Positions 1 through 6,542 of a DNA stretch of 7,969 nt are shown here, piece by piece. A model generated the notes under the pieces. The model made no database searches. It was not told the DNA's origin and saw nothing but the letters and a program-made list of their open reading frames with translations. Made by a program: the position numbers and the translations under genes. This DNA is from Chloroflexota bacterium. Its GTDB lineage: Bacteria > Chloroflexota > UBA11872 > VXNJ01. The DNA is taken from NCBI GenBank assembly GCA_026708165.1, contig JAPOVO010000080.1:1-7969 (forward strand), written 5' to 3'. The first letter of the stretch is position 1. Every line of letters starts with the position of its first letter.

Positions 1-348
1 GTTCAGGATTGTGCGCCACGGCAACAGCAGGTCGCGCTGCGGCATATACCCCACTACTCCGGTCTGGCCCGACAACCGTTCGCCCCGCAGAAGCACCTCG
101 CCCCGGTCCGCCATCTCGAGGCCGGAAACTACGTTGAAGATGGTGCTCTTGCCGCATCCACTCGGACCGATGATGGTCACGAACTCACCCTCGAACGCTC
201 TCATCGACAAGGACTCCAGCGCGCTTACTGCGTCGGGTCCTTCGCCGAAGACCTTGCACACCCCCCGCATCTCCAGCACGCATCCGGACCGTGCGGGCGA
301 GCTGTTTACGATTCGCTCAACCGGGTTACCGCTTGGGGAGGAAGTCAT
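1..348 (-). CDS. thiZ: ABC transporter ATP-binding protein, ThiZ/SsuB/TauB type (C-terminus beyond window)
   Basis: This is the ATPase subunit of an ABC importer; it would power uptake of the ligand captured by the adjacent binding protein. Only the first 116 residues are present, because the gene runs off the left edge. They include a Walker A motif, GPSGCGKST (residues 61-69), and a Q-loop, GYMPQRDLLLPWRT (Gln104). The 'PQRDLLLPW' form is typical of the nitrate/sulfonate/taurine/thiamine-precursor ATPase group. The signature motif, Walker B and H-loop would lie outside the window. The ATG at 346-348 lies inside the 3' end of the binding-protein gene (23-base overlap), so translation is probably coupled. 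It is the fourth gene behind a TPP riboswitch, so its substrate is inferred to be a thiamine precursor. The ATPase call is certain; the thiZ name rests on context. Confidence 0.9.
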   Translation of the reverse strand, partial: MTSSPSGNPVERIVNSSPARSGCVLEMRGVCKVFGEGPDAVSALESLSMRAFEGEFVTIIGPSGCGKSTIFNVVSGLEMADRGEVLLRGERLSGQTGVVGYMPQRDLLLPWRTILN

Positions 349-1321
349 TGGAAAAAGCGGACTCCCAATCGAGCAGCTCATCGACAAGCTCGTTTTCGAC
401 CATCCACTCGGACATTTGCTGCCAGATTCCAGGGTCCTGGTAGCCCCATTGAGACGCTTCGGCCTGGTATTCCGGACTCAGCCAGTCCTGTGATGGGCCC
501 ACCAGTTCCGCATCGGTCTCCGGTGCTGCCGCCACGAGTATCTCGGCCGCGTCGGCTGGCTTCTCGATCGCGAATTCATATCCTCTCGCAATCGCCGCGA
601 CCGTCCCGGCCACGACGTCGGGATTATTCTTAATCAGCGACTCGTTGGTCATCAGCAACGGCGTGTAGTAGTCGGGGACTCCCCAGTCGCGCAGAAACAC
701 GGTGTTTATCTCGATCCCTTCGAGGCCCGCCTTGACTCCCTGCCACGCAAAGAAAATCCAGTACAGGTCCACGTCGCGCTGGATGATGGTGAGAAAGTCA
801 GCAGCTCCGGCATCCACCGTCTTTAGGGTGTCGGGATCGGCCCCGTCCGCCTCCATCATGGTGCGGAGGAAAGCCAGCTCCAGCGGCGAGCCGAATCCCC
901 CATACGTTTTGCCCTCGAAGTCCCGCGGACGAGTGATGCCTCTATCGGCGTGACTGGCAAATCCGGAAGTGTTGTGCTGGATGATGGCCGCGATGGAAAC
1001 GACCGGAATCCCCTCCAGCCTTGCCGGAGTCATGAACTCCTGGAAGCCTATTCCGAACTCCACCTTGCCCGCGCCTACGACCTGCGGACCGCCGCCCTCC
1101 GCGGGCTCGATGATTTCGAAATCGAGGTTTTCATCCTCGAAATAGCCATTCTCCCGCGCCACGTACAGGCCCGTGTGATTGGTGTTGGGCACCCAATCGA
1201 GCATCAGCTTGGCGGAAGTCCGTTTGGCAACGGCGCGTCCACCGGAGTCCTCACAACCCGCGAGGGCGGCCAGCGCCGCGCCGGCTCCCATTAGGGCAAG
1301 AAAACGTCGCCTAGTCATCAT
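326..1321 (-). CDS. thiY: ThiY-like substrate-binding lipoprotein (NMT1/THI5-like family), thiamine pyrimidine-precursor uptake
   Basis: This 331-residue protein is the extracytoplasmic binding component of an ABC importer. Its N-terminus carries a Tat-like motif, T-R-R-R-F-L (residues 3-8), a hydrophobic core and a lipobox, L-A-G-C (Cys23), so it is probably exported folded and lipid-anchored. The mature part opens with LMLDWVPNTNHTGLYVA, a hallmark of ThiY/NMT1 proteins, followed by GYF and a YGGFGSPLE segment that also fits the family. Known ThiY proteins bind formylaminopyrimidine or HMP-type precursors; that ligand is inferred here. The start is one of two consecutive ATGs (1321 or 1318). 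Both follow a GGAG on the minus strand and overlap the permease stop (TGATG arrangement). The reading frame stays open upstream to 1606, but that stretch is the permease gene read out of frame. The downstream ATPase gene overlaps its 3' end. Confidence 0.92.
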   Translation of the reverse strand: MMTRRRFLALMGAGAALAALAGCEDSGGRAVAKRTSAKLMLDWVPNTNHTGLYVARENGYFEDENLDFEIIEPAEGGGPQVVGAGKVEFGIGFQEFMTPARLEGIPVVSIAAIIQHNTSGFASHADRGITRPRDFEGKTYGGFGSPLELAFLRTMMEADGADPDTLKTVDAGAADFLTIIQRDVDLYWIFFAWQGVKAGLEGIEINTVFLRDWGVPDYYTPLLMTNESLIKNNPDVVAGTVAAIARGYEFAIEKPADAAEILVAAAPETDAELVGPSQDWLSPEYQAEASQWGYQDPGIWQQMSEWMVENELVDELLDWESAFSNDFLPKR

Positions 1322-2112
1322 CCCATCTCCTTTCGACTGTAATGCCACGGCATCGACCAGCGAGCCAGCAGATCGATCAAAACGAAAATCCCGATCGCCA
1401 GCGCCGAAACGAGCACGATTACCACAAACGCGCGGTCGGCCCTGAACGAGTTCTGCGATCTGATCAGAAATACGCCAAGTCCCCGGCTCGCCCCCAGCCA
1501 CTCGACGATCACGGCTCCAATGACGCTGTAGGTCGCGGCAATCTTCGCGCCCGCCGCCAGCGAAGGCAGCGCCGCCGGCAAGCGTCCAATCCGAAACATC
1601 TGCCACTTGCTCGCGCCCATCGCCTTAAGCAGACTCAAAATCTCGCTATCGGCGGCGCGCAAACCGTCCAGGAACGAAATGCAAATGGGGAAGAAGCAGA
1701 CGAGCACGATCAGCGCGATCTTGGGCGTGATTCCGAATCCGAACCAGATCACCAGCAGAGGCGCGAGAACAATCACCGGAACCGACTGGGATATCACCAG
1801 AAGCGGATATATGGTCCGCCAGATTATCGAGAACATATGGCTCGCCACCGCCGTGGCGATACCCAATACGAGCGCGATTCCGAAGCCGGAGGCCACTTCG
1901 ATCAGCGTGATGTCCGCGTGATGCCAGATGAGGTCAGCCGACTCGATGAAAGCCTTCACGATGTCGGCCGGTGACGGTAGCAGCCACCGAGGCGTCTCCC
2001 GCCACTCCACGACGATCTGCCACGTCGCGATCAGCGACAGGAGCAAGATCCCGGGCAATAGAGTCGCACCCAGCGCGGGCTGGCGGCGACCCGTATTCAC
2101 GGATTTATCCAA
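1318..2112 (-). CDS. thiX: ABC transporter permease, ThiX/SsuC/TauC type
   Basis: This 264-residue integral membrane protein is the usual size for the BPD_transp_1 permeases of nitrate/sulfonate/taurine-type importers. Hydrophobic segments lie near residues 15-35, 70-92, 102-125, 130-148, 190-208 and 228-250. The cytoplasmic EAA-like coupling loop is visible around residues 160-190 (LLKAMGASKWQMFRIGRLP followed by AALPSL), where the ATPase would dock. The best start is a TTG at 2110-2112, preceded by GAGGA with a six-base spacer. An in-frame stop sits four codons upstream of it, and a GTG four codons downstream is a weaker option. The gene lies between the Thiamine_BP gene (38-nt gap) and the binding-protein gene (overlapping stop/start). 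The permease family is clear; the thiamine-precursor role comes from the TPP riboswitch and ThiY. Confidence 0.9.
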   Translation of the reverse strand: MDKSVNTGRRQPALGATLLPGILLLSLIATWQIVVEWRETPRWLLPSPADIVKAFIESADLIWHHADITLIEVASGFGIALVLGIATAVASHMFSIIWRTIYPLLVISQSVPVIVLAPLLVIWFGFGITPKIALIVLVCFFPICISFLDGLRAADSEILSLLKAMGASKWQMFRIGRLPAALPSLAAGAKIAATYSVIGAVIVEWLGASRGLGVFLIRSQNSFRADRAFVVIVLVSALAIGIFVLIDLLARWSMPWHYSRKEMG

Positions 2113-2150
2113 AGTTCGTCCTCAAGCGGCCGAGATTTCGCCTGCGCGCC

Positions 2151-2444
2151 TCACGCAGACCGGAACGGGGCCGTCTTTTCGCCCATCGTCATCACGCCGG
2201 CCTGACTTTCCAGCAGCCGGATGTTCGACTGCACGGCGCCGGAAGTCGCCAGCGCGGCGCGGTGAGCGGCGACCGCCACTTCGACAAGCTGATCGAGATC
2301 GTCGCCTTCAAGCGCCGTCTCCATCGGCCCCACTTCGTGGACGACTCCGCTCTCCTTTATCGCCGCAATCGCCGCGTTGACCGCCTCGAGCGGTTCGTCC
2401 GACTGCAGAGGCATCACCTGAATCGCGAGACTTGCTTTTGGCAT
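2151..2444 (-). CDS. Thiamine_BP (MTH1187/YkoF-like) family protein, first gene of the thiamine operon
   Basis: This 97-residue protein is of the size and composition expected for the MTH1187-type Thiamine_BP family (formerly DUF77). Family features seen are an opening strand, ASLAIQVMPL, then IKESGVVHEVGPMETALEGD (a typical SG-x-x-x-E-V-G-P-M-E-T block, residues ~31-50), and an EK near the C-terminus. Members form small ferredoxin-like homo-oligomers, and the related YkoF binds thiamine. No signal peptide is visible, so it is probably cytoplasmic. The ATG at 2442-2444 is preceded closely by GGGGGA, which lies directly after the riboswitch terminator. An in-frame TTG four codons upstream would place the start inside the ribosome site and is less likely. 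It may buffer or sense imported thiamine or precursor; that role is inferred. Confidence 0.82.
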   Translation of the reverse strand: MPKASLAIQVMPLQSDEPLEAVNAAIAAIKESGVVHEVGPMETALEGDDLDQLVEVAVAAHRAALATSGAVQSNIRLLESQAGVMTMGEKTAPFRSA

Positions 2445-2454
2445 CTCTTCCCCC

Positions 2455-2492
2455 AAACAAAAAACCGCAGGTTTTGTCCTGAACCTGCGGTT
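2455..2492 (-). terminator. Intrinsic terminator of the TPP riboswitch (expression platform)
   Basis: On the minus strand, an 11-bp perfect stem (AACCGCAGGTT pairing with AACCTGCGGTT) closes an 8-nt loop and is followed by a T-rich run (TTTTGTTT). It lies directly downstream of the TPP aptamer and ends about 10 nt before the ATG of the first operon gene. That position fits ligand-controlled transcription termination. Its 5' arm is also complementary to a conserved aptamer segment (2533-2539), so terminator and alternative pairing exclude each other. Confidence 0.9.
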
Positions 2493-2504
2493 GTCAGCTA
2501 AATG

Positions 2505-2601
2505 ACCATCCCTACGCTGGCATTACCCAGATCAGGTTCCAAGGGTCGGCGGCGTCACGACCGCCATCTCAGCCGGGCACATCCCAGCTCCCCTCTGTGA
2601 T
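2505..2601 (-). promoter_or_regulatory. TPP riboswitch aptamer (THI box, RF00059 type)
   Basis: The minus strand shows the conserved blocks of the thiamine pyrophosphate aptamer in order. They are GGGG, then a P3 hairpin (AGCTGGG with CCCGGCT around loop ATGTG), the CTGAGA motif, an optional side stem (GGCGG/CCGCC), then ACCCTTGGAACCTGATCTGG, GTAATGCCAGCG and TAGGGA. The CTGAGA and GGTAATGCCAGCG segments are the pyrimidine- and diphosphate-sensing parts in known structures. A strong P1 was not found by eye; only a weak four-pair option (ATCA with TGGT) is available, so the outer edges are approximate. It controls the four genes at 1-2444, which should be expressed when TPP is low. Confidence 0.96.
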
Positions 2602-2662
2602 TAAGTCGATCCCTAGATAGGCGCTCCGTTGGTTTTCGGTCTACCAGATCGCTTGCACATTG

Positions 2663-2691
2663 ATATTACATTCCGTGGAGGAATTTTTCGA
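2663..2691 (-). promoter_or_regulatory. Candidate promoter for the thiamine operon
   Basis: In the 117-nt gap between the TlpA-like gene and the riboswitch there is an AT-rich patch. Read on the minus strand it offers TCGAAA (2686-2691) and TAATAT (2663-2668) separated by 17 nt, each matching four of six sigma-70 consensus bases. Transcription would start roughly 55 nt upstream of the aptamer. The matches are modest and other hexamers are possible. No intrinsic terminator for the upstream copper operon is visible in the same gap. Confidence 0.35.
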
Positions 2692-2717
2692 AATCGATTC
2701 ACGTCGTCATACGCGGA

Positions 2718-3347
2718 TCACTCCGCTAGCAGCGGTTCGACGAGTGCCGCGATTCGCTCATCATCCAGCGGACCGATCCAGCGCCGCACCAGAACGTTCT
2801 TGCGATCCACTACAAACGTCTCCGGCAGACCCGTGACCCCATACTCCACAGCTACCGAGCTTACGCCCTGCAATCCGTTCGGATAAGAGATGTTCATTGC
2901 CTCGACGAAGTCGACAGCGTCTTGAGGCTCATCCCATACGTCTAGCCCAAACACGACCAGGCCGCGTTCTCGATATTTTTGCCAGGCCCTCTCCAGCGCG
3001 GGTGCCTCAGCGCGGCACGGCGGACACCAGGACGCCCAGAAATTCAGTAGGACGACATTTCCCCGCTGACGTGAGAGCTGGAACATCGATCCGTCAAACT
3101 TCTCGACCACGAAGTCCGGCGCGGGACGGCTGCGCACGAATCCCTCGCCGCCGGTCGCGTTGACGCCAAAACCACCAGATTCGCCGCTACGCGACAGTCT
3201 GACTCCAACGAGAGCAAGAAACGCTCCCGCGAGTCCGAGCGCGCCCACCGAAACCGCGGCGCGGCGCGAAAGATAGCGGCGCGCGAGGCGCGGCGATTTT
3301 GAAATCCGTGGGGATTCGGCGGGAGGGATCAGATCAAGTGACTCCAA
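2718..3347 (-). CDS. TlpA/ResA-like membrane-anchored thioredoxin-fold protein
   Basis: This 209-residue protein has a basic N-terminus, one membrane segment (about residues 31-50), a short linker and an extracytoplasmic thioredoxin-like domain. The active site is W-C-P-P-C (Cys108, Cys111) in NFWASWCPPC, and the cis-proline loop is TGLPETF (Pro175). Such proteins reduce or oxidise thiols outside the membrane, for example in cytochrome c maturation or Cu-centre assembly of cytochrome oxidase. The start is uncertain. The frame is closed by a stop at 3369-3371, and the first usable codon is TTG (3345-3347), which lacks a clear ribosome site; no in-frame ATG precedes the membrane segment. The gene lies 80 nt after copA on the same strand with no terminator seen between, so it may belong to the copper operon. 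Family assignment is firm; substrate and role are unknown. Confidence 0.87.
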   Translation of the reverse strand: MESLDLIPPAESPRISKSPRLARRYLSRRAAVSVGALGLAGAFLALVGVRLSRSGESGGFGVNATGGEGFVRSRPAPDFVVEKFDGSMFQLSRQRGNVVLLNFWASWCPPCRAEAPALERAWQKYRERGLVVFGLDVWDEPQDAVDFVEAMNISYPNGLQGVSSVAVEYGVTGLPETFVVDRKNVLVRRWIGPLDDERIAALVEPLLAE

Positions 3348-3427
3348 TTCGCCATGGCGATCCAGAGTTTAGCCGTCGAAAACACACACCGACGCGTTCG
3401 GTTCCAAGACAGACCGCCTCATCGCGG

Positions 3428-5905
3428 CTATCCGGTCATACGCGTCCGTCCGAGTCTCAACGAGTTAAAGACCACCGATAGCGAACTGAGCGCCATTGCG
3501 CCTGCCGCCAACGCCGGCGTCAGTTGAATCTCGAACACCGGAAAGAGCACTCCGGCAGCGACAGGTATCAAGGCTACGTTGTACCCGAAAGCCCAAAAGA
3601 GATTCTGCCGGATAGTTCTAAGCGTCGACCTGCTTAGCTGAATAGCGTCGGCAACACCATGCAAATCGCTGCGAATCAGAGTCACGTCGGACGTCTCGAC
3701 GGCGATGTCGGTCCCGCTGCCCATCGCGATTCCAACGTAGGCCTTGGCGAGCGCCGGCGCGTCGTTTATGCCGTCACCCGCCATCGCGACCCTCAGTCCT
3801 TTCTGCTGCAATTCCTCGACTACTTGCGACTTCCCTTCAGGGGCAACCTCCGACCGCACCGCGTCGACTCCTACGTGATCGGCAACCATCCTGGCAATAC
3901 CGGCCCTGTCGCCGGTCACCAATTCAACGTGCAACCCCATGCTGCGCAGACGGCCGACGGCCTCGCGAGCCTCGGGCCTGGGAACATCCGCTACCGCCAG
4001 AACGGCGGAAATCCTGCCATCGATTGCGGCGAACACCGGAGTCTTACCCTCTTCCTCGAATCGACCTGCTATGGCCGCAGAACCGTCGAGCGGCACGTTC
4101 CGCTGGGCCAGGAGACGCTCCGTCCCTATCAGTACATGCTCTCCATCGACTCTGGCCTCCACTCCCATTCCCGTTAGCGAACGGAAGTTCGACGCGTCAC
4201 GAAGTTCGACTTTTCGCCTGCGGGCTGCCTCCACGACGGCCTGGCCTATCGGATGCTCGGAATCCGCCTCGGCGGCGGCCATCACGCCTAGGAGATCGCG
4301 TTCAGTTACGCCGTTCAGCGGCGCGATGTCGGTCAATTCCGCCGTCCCCCGGGTAATCGTGCCTGTCTTGTCGAGGATAACCGCGTCTACCTTTCCCGCC
4401 GCCTCCAGAGCTTCGCCACCGCGTATCAGGATTCCCGACTCGGCACCCTTGCCTGCCCCGACCATTATTGCGGTGGGAGTCGCTAGGCCTAGTGCGCATG
4501 GGCAGGCAACCACGAGCACAGCCACGGAACTAATCAGGGCGTGGGTTACTGCCGGTTCCGGACCGACCGCAAGCCAAACGCCCAAAGTGACCAGCGCTAT
4601 GAGCAAGACCGCCGGTACGAAGCGTGCCGCAACCCGATCGGCAAGCCGCTGAACGGGAGCCTTGCTCGACTGGGCTTGCTCCACAAGACCGATCATCTGC
4701 GAAAGAAACGTATCCCGACCGACTTTCATCGTGGCAACCCGAAGGCTGCCGGTGGTATTCACGGTCGCGCCGACAACCCGGTCGCCGGTGCCTTTTTCAA
4801 CCGGAATGCTCTCACCAGTAACCATCGACTCGTCAACCGAAGACTCGCCTTCGAGCACTTCGCCGTCGACGGGGATCTTCTCGCCTGGACGCACCGCGAC
4901 CACATCCCCGACGACGACGTCCGCAACAGGAATGGTCATCTCGGTCCCGTCGCGGATCACGCGCGCCGTGTCGGGACGCAGTCCTATAAGACGCTTTATC
5001 GCAAGCGAAGTTCGTCCCTTCGCTCGCGCTTCGAGAAACCGACCCAGCAAAATCAAGCCGATGATTATCGCCGCCGTGTCGTAGTAGTAAGCGACTTCGG
5101 CGGTCGAGCCGGTCAAGACCTGCGGCCATAAGGTGAGGATGACGCTGTAGAAATACGCCGCGTTAGTCCCTATGGAGATCAGTGTGTTCATGTCCGCGCG
5201 CCATCTGCGCCCGGCTTTCCAGGCTCCTGTATGGAAACGCCACCCGGCCCAAAACTGCACCGGAGTCACAATTGCGAGCAGGAAAAACGGCTCCCCCATC
5301 AGACCTGGTGCCGGAATAAACTCCATCGATCCCCACAGAGCGACGAAGCCCACCGCCAGGGCAGCAACCGCCTTGACTAGCAGGTCCCGCAAGTTGCGAT
5401 CACGGGCAGCGACGATCCCTCCGCCTGTCTCATCCATTTCGGCCGGACGGTCCTCTACCGGGTCATCGACAAGCTCATATCCGGCCTGCTCTATCGCGTT
5501 TTGCAGATCGGCTCTCGTGGCCGTTCCGCCTATCAGCCGCACGCTCGCGCGTTCCGTAGCAAGATTTACAATCGCTTCGACCACTCCCGAAACGCTGGCG
5601 ACCGCCCGCTCGACACTTCCAACGCACGACGCGCAGCTCATGCCCGCCACTTGCAGTTTGATTGACTCGATCGGAACCTCATAGCCGGCTTCCTCGACCC
5701 GTTCAACGACCTCAGGCAGCGTCACCGAATCAGAGTTGAATCGAACGCTAAGAGTCCCTTGAACAAGGTTGACAGTCGCTTCGCTCACGCCCTCGGCGGA
5801 CAAGGCCCCCCGCTCGACGCGACCTACGCACGCGGCGCAGTGCATCCCCGTTACCGGCAGCGTAAGCGTCTGCGAGTGAGCCGCGCGGTCCGTCTGCGCC
5901 TGCAT
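3428..5905 (-). CDS. copA: Copper-translocating P1B-type ATPase CopA
   Basis: This 825-residue membrane pump would export Cu(I) from the cytoplasm at the cost of ATP. Two N-terminal heavy-metal-associated domains carry GMHCAAC (residues 20-26) and GMSCASC (88-94). The transport core shows the actuator motif TGES (363-366), the ion-binding CPC (468-470), the phosphorylated Asp512 in DKTGT, HP (551-552), TGD (664-666) and GDGINDAP (710-717). YN (775-776) and MALSS (804-808) in the last two membrane helices complete a Cu(I)-type P1B-1 signature. All catalytic residues are intact and the length is normal. The ATG overlaps the csoR stop by one base (TGATG) and follows GGAGGG with a seven-base spacer, so translation is coupled to csoR. 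Expression is expected to be induced by copper through the operator before csoR. Confidence 0.97.
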   Translation of the reverse strand: MQAQTDRAAHSQTLTLPVTGMHCAACVGRVERGALSAEGVSEATVNLVQGTLSVRFNSDSVTLPEVVERVEEAGYEVPIESIKLQVAGMSCASCVGSVERAVASVSGVVEAIVNLATERASVRLIGGTATRADLQNAIEQAGYELVDDPVEDRPAEMDETGGGIVAARDRNLRDLLVKAVAALAVGFVALWGSMEFIPAPGLMGEPFFLLAIVTPVQFWAGWRFHTGAWKAGRRWRADMNTLISIGTNAAYFYSVILTLWPQVLTGSTAEVAYYYDTAAIIIGLILLGRFLEARAKGRTSLAIKRLIGLRPDTARVIRDGTEMTIPVADVVVGDVVAVRPGEKIPVDGEVLEGESSVDESMVTGESIPVEKGTGDRVVGATVNTTGSLRVATMKVGRDTFLSQMIGLVEQAQSSKAPVQRLADRVAARFVPAVLLIALVTLGVWLAVGPEPAVTHALISSVAVLVVACPCALGLATPTAIMVGAGKGAESGILIRGGEALEAAGKVDAVILDKTGTITRGTAELTDIAPLNGVTERDLLGVMAAAEADSEHPIGQAVVEAARRRKVELRDASNFRSLTGMGVEARVDGEHVLIGTERLLAQRNVPLDGSAAIAGRFEEEGKTPVFAAIDGRISAVLAVADVPRPEAREAVGRLRSMGLHVELVTGDRAGIARMVADHVGVDAVRSEVAPEGKSQVVEELQQKGLRVAMAGDGINDAPALAKAYVGIAMGSGTDIAVETSDVTLIRSDLHGVADAIQLSRSTLRTIRQNLFWAFGYNVALIPVAAGVLFPVFEIQLTPALAAGAMALSSLSVVFNSLRLGRTRMTG

Positions 5906-6297
5906 CAGGAATCCCTCCTCGAACCACCGGCGGTGGCAGAACCCAGCAGCGAGCTTGCGACCTGCTCGATTACCTCACCCGTCGAAGCCACCCGGCGAAG
6001 ATGGCCCGTGCCTTTGAACACGTCCAGCAATTCGCCGATTACTCGCTGCCGCTCCATCGGGTCCGTTCCCCGAATAGCGGTGGTCACGCAGCTCTGCAGA
6101 TGCTTCTCCAAGATGGCGGCGTTGACTCGCTCGATAGCCCCCTGGATCGCAAGCGTCTGTTTGAGGATGTCAACGCAGTATCGGTCGTCCGCAATCATCC
6201 TCTCGACCGCCGAGGCGTGACCTTCGATCGATTTCCACCGGTTGAGAATCTTCCTGATCTCATCATCCAACTTGATCGAATCTCCACTACGACACAT
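5905..6297 (-). CDS. csoR: Copper-sensing transcriptional repressor CsoR
   Basis: This 130-residue all-helical regulator is of the CsoR/RcnR/FrmR family (DUF156). The three Cu(I) ligands expected of CsoR are present: Cys41 in DRYCVDIL, then His66 and Cys70 in EKHLQSC (C...H-x3-C). Arg and Lys residues of the DNA-binding face occur in [13 protein letters not shown]; the usual IEGQ is IEGH here. Apo-CsoR normally represses its own operon and releases DNA on Cu(I) binding. The ATG at 6295-6297 is preceded by AGGTGGGG with an eight-base spacer. That sequence is also part of the operator, which is the expected target for autoregulation. The stop codon overlaps the copA start. The C-terminal ~15 residues are low-complexity and probably disordered. 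Copper rather than nickel or formaldehyde sensing is supported by the ligand set and the copA neighbour. Confidence 0.95.
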   Translation of the reverse strand: MCRSGDSIKLDDEIRKILNRWKSIEGHASAVERMIADDRYCVDILKQTLAIQGAIERVNAAILEKHLQSCVTTAIRGTDPMERQRVIGELLDVFKGTGHLRRVASTGEVIEQVASSLLGSATAGGSRRDS

Positions 6298-6303
6298 TGG
6301 CAG

Positions 6304-6324
6304 TACCCCACCTGGGGTGGGGTA
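6304..6324. promoter_or_regulatory. CsoR operator (perfect inverted repeat)
   Basis: Two perfect 9-bp arms, TACCCCACC and GGTGGGGTA, flank a 3-nt spacer. The TACCCC...GGGGTA pattern with G/C tracts matches known CsoR operators. It ends six bases before the csoR start codon and overlaps the predicted promoter and start of transcription, so bound CsoR would block initiation. Read on the minus strand, one arm also supplies the Shine-Dalgarno-like AGGTGGGG of csoR. Confidence 0.9.
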
Positions 6325-6359
6325 TAACTCTTATACTACTCTTCCATAAGCCCATCCGA
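6322..6359 (-). promoter_or_regulatory. Candidate csoR-copA promoter
   Basis: Two overlapping sigma-70 options exist on the minus strand. TATAAG (6330-6335, five of six consensus bases) has a poor -35, TCGGAT (6354-6359), 18 nt upstream and would start transcription at about 6323, the edge of the operator. TTATAC (6322-6327) with TTATGG (6344-6349) and a 16-nt spacer overlaps the operator directly. Either is compatible with repression by CsoR. Confidence 0.5.
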
Positions 6360-6542
6360 GATCGTTGCCAAAAGGCAGTAGGAGAAAGCGAACCATCGAG
6401 CGCCCGATTTCCTTGAACGCATCTCGGCAGGCGGCAGACCGCTCCGTGATACCGTTGGTGGCTAAATGACCTGTAATCAGGTTGTCCGGCGCTCTTAGGT
6501 TAGATCGGTCCGTCGCATCAGGGGGTTGCAGAGGAGGTCGGG
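6360..6542 (+). promoter_or_regulatory. Upstream region of phoU
   Basis: This is the phoU side of the 245-nt gap between divergent csoR and phoU. The ribosome site AGAGGAGG lies just before the phoU ATG. A small inverted repeat, ACCTG-TAAT-CAGGT (6469-6482), lies about 60 nt upstream of that ATG and could be an operator or chance. No convincing -35/-10 pair and no PhoB-box-like direct repeats were recognised by eye. No additional coding sequence is supported here. Confidence 0.4.

Noticed and set aside
11..493. Plus-strand open frame across the ATPase and ThiY ends
   Set aside because: The opposite strand encodes Walker A/Q-loop and ThiY sequence; the plus-strand translation has no recognisable family features and is low-complexity.
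1322..1606. N-terminal extension of the ThiY-like frame up to 1606
   Set aside because: This stretch is the permease gene in another frame. The Tat/lipobox signal peptide begins at the ATG pair 1316-1321 and marks the true start.
2445..2456. TTG start four codons upstream in the Thiamine_BP gene
   Set aside because: It would use the GGGGGA ribosome site as coding sequence; family similarity starts at MPKASLAI from the ATG at 2444.
2496..2507. GCTAAATGACC shared between the riboswitch/terminator junction and the phoU upstream region (about 6461-6471)
   Set aside because: An 11-base match without symmetry or shared context; most likely chance.
2670..2689. Plus-strand hairpin ATTCC/GGAAT followed by TTTT
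   Set aside because: The stem is only five pairs with two G-C pairs, and no plus-strand gene ends nearby; unlikely to be a terminator.
3939..4652. Long plus-strand open frames antisense to copA
   Set aside because: High GC favours antisense open frames. The copA frame carries all P-type ATPase motifs, while these translations are Ser/Arg/Pro/Thr-rich with no family features.
6001..6327. Plus-strand open frame antisense to csoR
   Set aside because: It would cross the CsoR operator and the csoR start, and its translation shows no family resemblance.
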